A stretch of DNA of 18,330 nucleotides from Chloroflexi bacterium RBG_16_57_11 (GTDB taxonomy: Bacteria; Chloroflexota; Anaerolineae; Anaerolineales; UBA4823), in NCBI GenBank assembly GCA_001795165.1, contig MGNS01000170.1, forward strand, positions 21,720 to 40,049, given 5' to 3'. The notes beneath the pieces are model-generated. The model did not search any database. It had not been told where the DNA came from and was given only the letters and a program-made list of their open reading frames with translations. The stretch's first letter is position 1. Every line of letters starts with the position of its first letter. The translations under genes were made by a program, and so were the position numbers. This document shows, piece after piece, positions 13,760 to 18,330 of the stretch.

Positions 13760-14401
13760 ATGGCAAAAATAGATTTGGATGGAAGCTTGGAAGATGAGTT
13801 GGCCGGTTTGTTGACCGGCGCGCAAATTGATTACCCTGCTGTCCAGCGTGCGGTCACAGATTTGCTCATTGCGGTTGGCGAAGACCCTAATCGCCAGGGT
13901 TTGGAAGATACCCCCGAGCGTGTGGCGCGCATGTATTCGGAGCTGTTACAAGGCTATTGGATGGATCCCGTTGCCCTGGTCAACGGAGCAATATTTGATG
14001 AGACCTACGATGAAATGGTCATGGTGCGAGACATCGAGTTTTACAGCCTGTGCGAGCACCACTTACTTCCCTTTATCGGTCGCGCTCATGTCGCCTATTT
14101 TCCCCGTGGCAAGGTGATCGGTCTTTCGAAAATCCCGCGCATCGTCGATATGTTCGCCCGTCGCTTACAGGTTCAGGAGCGCATGACCCGCCAGATCGCC
14201 GAGTTCATACACAATCTGCTCAACCCCTATGGCGTTGCTGTGGTCGTCGAAGGTTTGCACTTGTGTGCTACCATGCGTGGCGTCAAGAAGCATGATGCCC
14301 GTATGACCACCTCGGCGATGTACGGCGCTTTTCGTAAAAACCTGGCCACCCGCCAGGAGTTTTTGGAGAATATCTCGCGCGGCTCGAACACGCTGTTATG
14401 A
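13760..14401 (+). CDS. folE: GTP cyclohydrolase I
   Basis: 213 residues from the ATG at 13760, with GAGG 5 bp upstream; the promoter just before it supports this start over an in-frame ATG at 13667. The enzyme converts GTP to 7,8-dihydroneopterin triphosphate and formate in the cytoplasm, the first step to tetrahydrofolate and, in many bacteria, to queuosine. Zinc ligands Cys98 and His101 (LCEHHLLPF) and Cys169 (LCATMRGVKK) are present with the same 71-residue spacing as in the E. coli enzyme. The catalytic His pair (His100 and His167) and the EDTPERVARMY and SKIPRIVDMFARRLQ segments also match. No other folate gene is nearby. Its 3' end overlaps the convergent DUF302 gene by 6 bp, with no terminator between them. 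Confidence 0.96.
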   Translation: MAKIDLDGSLEDELAGLLTGAQIDYPAVQRAVTDLLIAVGEDPNRQGLEDTPERVARMYSELLQGYWMDPVALVNGAIFDETYDEMVMVRDIEFYSLCEHHLLPFIGRAHVAYFPRGKVIGLSKIPRIVDMFARRLQVQERMTRQIAEFIHNLLNPYGVAVVVEGLHLCATMRGVKKHDARMTTSAMYGAFRKNLATRQEFLENISRGSNTLL

Positions 14402-14803
14402 TCTTAAATCCCCGGCGACACGTTCCAACCGGGCGCGTGCCTCGGCTGCCACGCCGCGCAGGGTTTCATTCCCTTCCAGACCCCCGGCCTGCATCATCAT
14501 TTCCGGGTTGGTAATACGTACAAGCGTCCCACCCTGGTCCCTGGCTTCAACTGTCACATTGCATGGCAGCATCAACCCCACCCAGCTATCCGTCGAAAGC
14601 GCTCGATGTGCCAATGGTGGATTGCAGGCACCCAGAATAGAATAAGGGCGAAAGTCCTCACCCAACTTCTCCTTAAGCGTCGCCTGCACATCGATGTGCG
14701 TTAGCACCCCAAAGCCCTCCGCCCTCAGCGCAGTAGTGACTTTTTCCAGTGCCGCCTCATATGACACATCCAGGTTCACTTCAAATCCCAGTTCCTCGCT
14801 CAT
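14396..14803 (-). CDS. DUF302 domain protein
   Basis: 135 residues from the ATG at 14803, which has AAGGAG at good spacing upstream on the reverse strand; a longer frame to 14866 has no comparable ribosome binding site. The sequence fits the DUF302 family: a beta-alpha start (FEVNLDVSYEAALEKVTTAL), then FGVLTHIDVQATLKEKLGE, the core YSILGACNPPLAHRAL with a conserved Cys, LMLPCNVTVEA with a second conserved Cys, and a final segment with a Met-rich turn (PEMMMQAGG). The function of DUF302 is unknown. There is no signal peptide, so it is probably cytoplasmic. It is the last gene of the tlpA-lgt-like run, separated from it by 122 bp in which I see no convincing promoter or terminator. Confidence 0.88.
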   Translation of the reverse strand: MSEELGFEVNLDVSYEAALEKVTTALRAEGFGVLTHIDVQATLKEKLGEDFRPYSILGACNPPLAHRALSTDSWVGLMLPCNVTVEARDQGGTLVRITNPEMMMQAGGLEGNETLRGVAAEARARLERVAGDLRS

Positions 14804-14925
14804 ACGTTTCTCCTTATGCAAGTAATCACACATTTGATGATCCTTGTCCCAAAAGGTGGCAGACATTTCTAAGGTGTGACCTGCTTTGAGTTCTTGTGGC
14901 GATGAATCTGGCCATTAAAAGTTTT

Positions 14926-15675
14926 TCAGGCGATTTCGGTGGGTGTCTTGGGTTTTGTCTGTAAACGATGCAGCCCCCACAAGCTGGCCGCCAGGAGCAG
15001 CCAGGCAGCAATCTGCGTCGCCCGCCACCCCCCTGGAAGGAGCAGGCTATCCCCTCGGAAGGCCTCTAGAATAAGCAGCGCCAGCGCGCTCAGCGCCACG
15101 AACAGCAGGAAATAGCGACCCGCCGGCTCATGCTCGCCCCATTTTCCCGGCCACAGGATCAGTAGGATTGCCGCCGCCGATACAATTTCATAGACCTGGC
15201 TGGGGTGGCGCGGTGTCCCCCAAAGCTCAATCGCCCACAGAACCTGCGTTCTTGCTCCGAAGGCAGCCCCCGAAGCCAGGTGTGAAAAGCCCAGCGCAAT
15301 CGCCATCACCGCCAGCAACGGGGTTAGCGCGTCCAATGTCGGCCAAAGCTCCATCTTCTTCCACTGGGCATAGATGGCGCCAGAGATGATGCCCACCGCC
15401 AGACCGCCCAGCGGATCCAGCAATCCTGGGTTCAACGAAACCGCGCTCAGTGGGCTTCTGGCGAACGCTTCCGGATAGCGGACCAGATAGGCCAAGCGCG
15501 CCCCGATCAATCCCGTCACCAGCGCAACAAACACCAGATTGTAAAGCAGGTTGGGTGGCACCCCGCGCTTTGCCGAAAATTTTTCTGCCAGCCACAACCC
15601 CAGCCACAACCCAAGCAGAATTGCCAGGCCTGAGGTCTGCAATGCCAGTGGCCCGATATTTAACACCGGCAGCAT
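14926..15675 (-). CDS. Lgt-family membrane protein with altered active site
   Basis: 249 residues, about seven hydrophobic segments. Resemblance to prolipoprotein diacylglyceryl transferase is clear: GARLAYLV near residue 58, GGLAVG at 90-95, HPSQVYE (157-163, compare HPTQLYE) and a late EAFRGD (Arg207) where Lgt has its second catalytic Arg. However the His before GG (E. coli His103) is Leu89 here, and the signature GR-x-GN-x-x-NGE loop with the other essential Arg is replaced by ALGFSHLASGAAFG. It may therefore not be a classical lipoprotein-modifying enzyme. Its ATG shares a base with the TAA of the upstream tlpA-like gene (TAATG), a sign of translational coupling, so a joint role with that thioredoxin at the membrane is plausible. 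Confidence 0.78.
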   Translation of the reverse strand: MLPVLNIGPLALQTSGLAILLGLWLGLWLAEKFSAKRGVPPNLLYNLVFVALVTGLIGARLAYLVRYPEAFARSPLSAVSLNPGLLDPLGGLAVGIISGAIYAQWKKMELWPTLDALTPLLAVMAIALGFSHLASGAAFGARTQVLWAIELWGTPRHPSQVYEIVSAAAILLILWPGKWGEHEPAGRYFLLFVALSALALLILEAFRGDSLLLPGGWRATQIAAWLLLAASLWGLHRLQTKPKTPTEIA

Positions 15676-16256
15676 TATGGCTCCTCCAGACGGCTTTTTT
15701 CGATCAATTGCTCCACCCGGATGCGCAGCAGGGCTTCCGACATTGGCCCGCCCGCGATCACCTCTTGGATCATCCCTTGCGCATCGATAAAAAAAGTGGT
15801 TGGCAGGGCGCGCACCTGGTAGAGCCGGGTTGCTTCGCCGCTCGCGTCGAGCAAGATCGGAAAGGTCAGCCCCTGCTCGGCAGCGAAAGCGAGCGCTTCA
15901 CCTCGCTCGTCCTGGACGGTAGAATTCAAACCCAGGATCACTACGCCACGGTCCCGATAATCCTGGTATACCCGTTGCAGCGCTGGCATCTCCTCACGGC
16001 AGGGCGGACACCAGCTTGTCCACACATTAACCACCACTGGCCTTCCACGCAGGTCAGAAAGGCGCACGGTACCACCCTCCGCTGTCTCCAAAGAAAAATC
16101 GGGCGCAAGAAAGCCCTTCTGCGGCGCCGGGATTGCTCCCTGGGTGGTCGCTCCTTCTGGCGCCCGGCTCCACCAGATCCAGACAGCCCCGGTGAGTAGT
16201 AATGCCAGCGAAAGGTAGGTGATCATACGAGAGGATGGGGTGGGCATAATGAGCAT
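15675..16256 (-). CDS. TlpA/ResA-like membrane-anchored thiol-disulfide oxidoreductase
   Basis: 193 residues from the ATG at 16256 (AGGA a few bases upstream); ATGs at 16247 and 16226 are possible but lack a ribosome binding site. An N-terminal helix (about 11-29) with no lipobox Cys anchors it, and the rest faces the outside. The thioredoxin-like domain starts at APDFSLETAEGGTVRLSDLRG, has the redox motif WCPPC (Cys83, Cys86) after VVVNVWTS, and the cis-Pro loop ALPTTFFID (Pro152). Proteins of this group reduce or exchange disulfides in apocytochrome c or in copper-site assembly. No cytochrome c maturation gene is in the window. The Lgt-like gene is coupled directly to it. Confidence 0.92.
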   Translation of the reverse strand: MLIMPTPSSRMITYLSLALLLTGAVWIWWSRAPEGATTQGAIPAPQKGFLAPDFSLETAEGGTVRLSDLRGRPVVVNVWTSWCPPCREEMPALQRVYQDYRDRGVVILGLNSTVQDERGEALAFAAEQGLTFPILLDASGEATRLYQVRALPTTFFIDAQGMIQEVIAGGPMSEALLRIRVEQLIEKSRLEEP

Positions 16257-16303
16257 TATATCCTATGCCGCGGGTGCCCAGAAGATTGAACAATGGATAC
16301 CAA

Positions 16304-16353
16304 ACGGAGTAGACTTGCACATGAAGATAATTCTACTTCACTATCTACTCCGT
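16304..16353. repeat. Nested inverted repeat in intergenic region
   Basis: ACGGAGTAGA (16304-16313) and TCTACTCCGT (16344-16353) are perfect 10-bp inverted copies. Between them TGAAG (16322-16326) and CTTCA (16336-16340) form a second, inner dyad. The element lies between the stop of the large secreted-protein gene and the start of the tlpA-like gene, both leftward. It may end the upstream transcript, since TTTGG follows on the reverse strand, or bind a regulator. The rest of 16257-16446 holds no gene that I can support. Confidence 0.55.
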
Positions 16354-16446
16354 CTGGTTCCCGGCCTGGGGTTAGATACTCAAAGCATCCAGTGATATAA
16401 GCGACTCCTCCTACAAATTTCGATGGTTGTTAGGCAATAAAGATTC

Positions 16447-18330
16447 TTAGTGCGGGACCACAACGTTGCCGCCTCTAAGTTCAACTGCGTCCTTCACAGG
16501 GTTACTGTTCATGGACATCACCGCCAGGAGGTTGCCTTGCTGGTCCAGGATTTTGATCCAAAACCGGTCATAACCGACGCCGGGTTGATCACGATCCTCC
16601 ACATAGACGATAAACTCGTAGTTTCCGGTCGGCGCGAGCCAACCGGGCTCAAGGTAGGTGCACTTGCCACTGAAGGACGACCAGCCGTAAAGCGGGTAAG
16701 TGGACTTGCCAATCGCCAGACCACCGAGCGCATTGCTCTTTACCCGGAAGATTGACTCTTCACCAACATGCCGGATGAGGAGGAGGCTGCCTTGCACCTT
16801 TTGGCCTTTCTGGTTGTACTTCATAGTGAAACCAAAGTTGGTCTTTTCGTTCGTGCCGGGCCAGAAGAACCAACCACCGCCGGTGGCGAAGCCGAGACTC
16901 GGGTCGTAGATAACCAGCACATCTTCGGCGTAACCTTCATAGTATCCACCGTCCACGGTGACCTGGAGGCTGTAAGTGTTGACCGGCACATTGGCGAAAG
17001 CGCAGGTGACGGGCAATTTGGCTTCATATCCAGAGCCGGTCACGGCCCCTGGGGTGCACGTGCTGTTTATTTGCACGCCCGGCCCCACCGGCGCCAGGCT
17101 AACCGATGCTTGAGCGAGGCCGATGTCACCCGGGAAAGCCCGACCGCTATCGGAAAAGTCGGGCAAGGATTCATCTATGACGAATTCCAGCTGGAACCGA
17201 CCACTGCTTCCCCCCGGCAGAGCGACCTGGACCGCAACCGGGTTGCCGTCATTAAAGGCAATTCCTGCGTCTTCGGGCTTGACAACCAGGCTGGTTTGCG
17301 TTTGGCCTTCAAGCTCTCCGTCACCTACGCTGATCGTGATAGGATGTGTGCCGGCGCTAACCATCACTATCCCGCTGAGGGTCCAGGTGCAGGTTACACC
17401 CGCGCTGTTGGATGTGCACTCGCCATCGTTCAGCGAAAGTCCATCAGGCAGGCTTGTCACTGGCTCAGCAAGTACTGAATCATCGATGTCACTGGCGGTG
17501 AATGTCACTGGGATAATCCCGTCGCTGTATTGCACGGTCTGAGTATCGATGCTGGCAGTGACAACGGGTGCATCGTTCACCGGGTTGACCGTGATCTCCA
17601 CCATCGCCTCATCGCACGTCTCATTGGGGTCACATGCCTGGTATCCGAAGGTATCAAATCCGTGCCAGTCTGCCGCAGGTGTGTAAGTAAATGAGCCGTC
17701 CTGGCTCAACGCCAGGGTGCCATATCCTGGTTCCTCCAACAGCGATGCTGTGATTGGCTCGCCATCAGGATCCAAATCATTTTCCAACACGCCCGGAATA
17801 ACTGCGGTCAGCGGTAAATCCTCATTTATCATGTATTCATCGTCTGCAGCCAGCGGAGGCTGGTTGAGGGTCACTGCCGGCATTCCGAGATCGACGACCT
17901 GGCCGTTCGCCGTGAGATCGGCGTCGCCTCGCCCCCCGTCGACATAGTAAAGATAAACCAGGGTGCGCTCCGCTTCCTGGGCAATCTCGGCGCCCGTCGC
18001 GCCGTCATAGCCAAAGCTGGACCAATGGTCCGCTGGATCATCTGCGGTCGGCCCATAACGCCAGTAGCTATTCAGGTTCGGCTCGGGTGGCAGGTAGAGT
18101 TTGAGCATTATTGTATCGCCCTGGGTGATCCCTTCCAGCTTATATGTGATCAGCCCAACCCGAAAGCTGACGCCAGTCGGTGCAAACTCGGGTGAGGCTT
18201 CTCCGAGCACCTGCACTTCGCGCAATTGCGTACCTTGCGGCGACTCCAATGTGAGATAACGGTTTCCATAGGCATTCCATAGCGAGGTGACGTTATCCTG
18301 CAAACGGTCGGGGATGGCATCGTGGTTGCC
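16447..18330 (-). CDS. Secreted multidomain protein with choice-of-anchor U-like and cadherin-like domains (5' partial)
   Basis: 627 residues are visible; the frame stays open to the right edge, so the start and any signal peptide lie outside. The visible order is: (1) a choice-of-anchor U-like domain (about 1-155), beginning GNHDAIPDRLQDNVTSL with calcium-loop character and ending DGGRGDADLTANGQVVD; (2) a cadherin/Ig-like domain (about 160-255) with the typical NQPPLAADDEY, GVLENDLDPDG, FTYTPAADWHGFDTFGYQ and VNPVNDAPVV; (3) one or two further beta-sandwich domains (about 255-480) with two Cys-containing segments; (4) a C-terminal domain starting FATGGGWFFWPG, of the kind that follows such repeats in secreted proteins of Chloroflexota and Actinobacteria. 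There is no LPXTG motif or C-terminal membrane helix. It is probably an extracellular adhesive or structural protein. Confidence 0.82.
   Translation of the reverse strand, partial: GNHDAIPDRLQDNVTSLWNAYGNRYLTLESPQGTQLREVQVLGEASPEFAPTGVSFRVGLITYKLEGITQGDTIMLKLYLPPEPNLNSYWRYGPTADDPADHWSSFGYDGATGAEIAQEAERTLVYLYYVDGGRGDADLTANGQVVDLGMPAVTLNQPPLAADDEYMINEDLPLTAVIPGVLENDLDPDGEPITASLLEEPGYGTLALSQDGSFTYTPAADWHGFDTFGYQACDPNETCDEAMVEITVNPVNDAPVVTASIDTQTVQYSDGIIPVTFTASDIDDSVLAEPVTSLPDGLSLNDGECTSNSAGVTCTWTLSGIVMVSAGTHPITISVGDGELEGQTQTSLVVKPEDAGIAFNDGNPVAVQVALPGGSSGRFQLEFVIDESLPDFSDSGRAFPGDIGLAQASVSLAPVGPGVQINSTCTPGAVTGSGYEAKLPVTCAFANVPVNTYSLQVTVDGGYYEGYAEDVLVIYDPSLGFATGGGWFFWPGTNEKTNFGFTMKYNQKGQKVQGSLLLIRHVGEESIFRVKSNALGGLAIGKSTYPLYGWSSFSGKCTYLEPGWLAPTGNYEFIVYVEDRDQPGVGYDRFWIKILDQQGNLLAVMSMNSNPVKDAVELRGGNVVVPH

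Noticed and set aside
15450..16199. 249-codon forward frame across the lgt-like and tlpA-like genes
   Set aside because: It is antisense to two recognised genes with translational coupling and has no recognisable domain.
16401..16415. Strong Shine-Dalgarno-like GTAGGAGGAG on the reverse strand after the large secreted-protein gene
   Set aside because: The only ATG nearby opens a two-codon frame, so no gene follows; at most it is a remnant.
18304..18330. GNHD at the edge of the partial minus-strand gene, which resembles a metallophosphatase motif
   Set aside because: The following residues (AIPDRLQDNVTSL, then YLTLESPQG) match the opening of choice-of-anchor U-type domains (DGIPD..Q..NVASL pattern), and no metallophosphatase context is visible.

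Overview
The window looks like chromosomal DNA of a free-living Chloroflexota bacterium, probably close to Anaerolineae. That assignment is inference. It rests on the Flp/Tad pilus set without a secretin, the long-form ribosome hibernation factor, the divergent Lgt-like membrane protein beside a TlpA thioredoxin, and a secreted choice-of-anchor-type protein. Genes are closely packed, Shine-Dalgarno sequences are common and promoters look like ordinary sigma-70/sigma-A types. I see no tRNA, rRNA, CRISPR array, transposase or phage gene.

Layout. (1) 1-3077, + strand: two polytopic GT-C-type glycosyltransferase-like proteins. The first is cut by the window edge and overlaps the second by 20 bp. 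(2) 3117-4944, +: a NarL/DegU-type response regulator followed by a soluble DegS-like histidine kinase. (3) 4945-11401, +: a Flp/Tad type IV pilus locus: flp pilin (only 48 codons), cpaB, tadZ/cpaE with a fused and apparently intact receiver domain, tadA/cpaF, tadB and tadC. flp has its own strong promoter and its own intrinsic terminator, and cpaB onward has a second promoter. (4) 11472-12820, +: comF and the long-form hibernation factor hpf, closed by a bidirectional terminator. (5) 12891-13561, -: a stand-alone cyclic-nucleotide-binding domain protein and a 71-residue protein of unknown function. (6) 13689-14401, +: folE (GTP cyclohydrolase I) with a recognisable promoter. (7) 14396-16256, -: tlpA-like thioredoxin, an Lgt-like membrane protein and a DUF302 protein. 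(8) 16304-16353: a nested inverted repeat. (9) 16447 to the right edge, -: the C-terminal part of a large secreted multidomain protein.

How the parts may work together. The two-component pair sits directly before the pilus genes and a dyad lies just upstream of the flp promoter, so control of pilin expression by this pair is a reasonable hypothesis. TadA powers assembly, TadB and TadC form the membrane platform, TadZ localises the machine and Flp is the subunit. The prepilin peptidase, the TadE/F/G pseudopilins and any secretin are absent here and must be elsewhere or dispensable. comF directly after tadC invites the question of whether this pilus takes part in DNA uptake, but comF-hpf adjacency is itself a known conserved arrangement. 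I do not see a clearly new defence or mobile system. The most unusual points are the tandem repeat carrying SD-like cores before tadB, the apparently phosphorylatable receiver on TadZ, and the Lgt-like protein that has lost two hallmark residues of Lgt.
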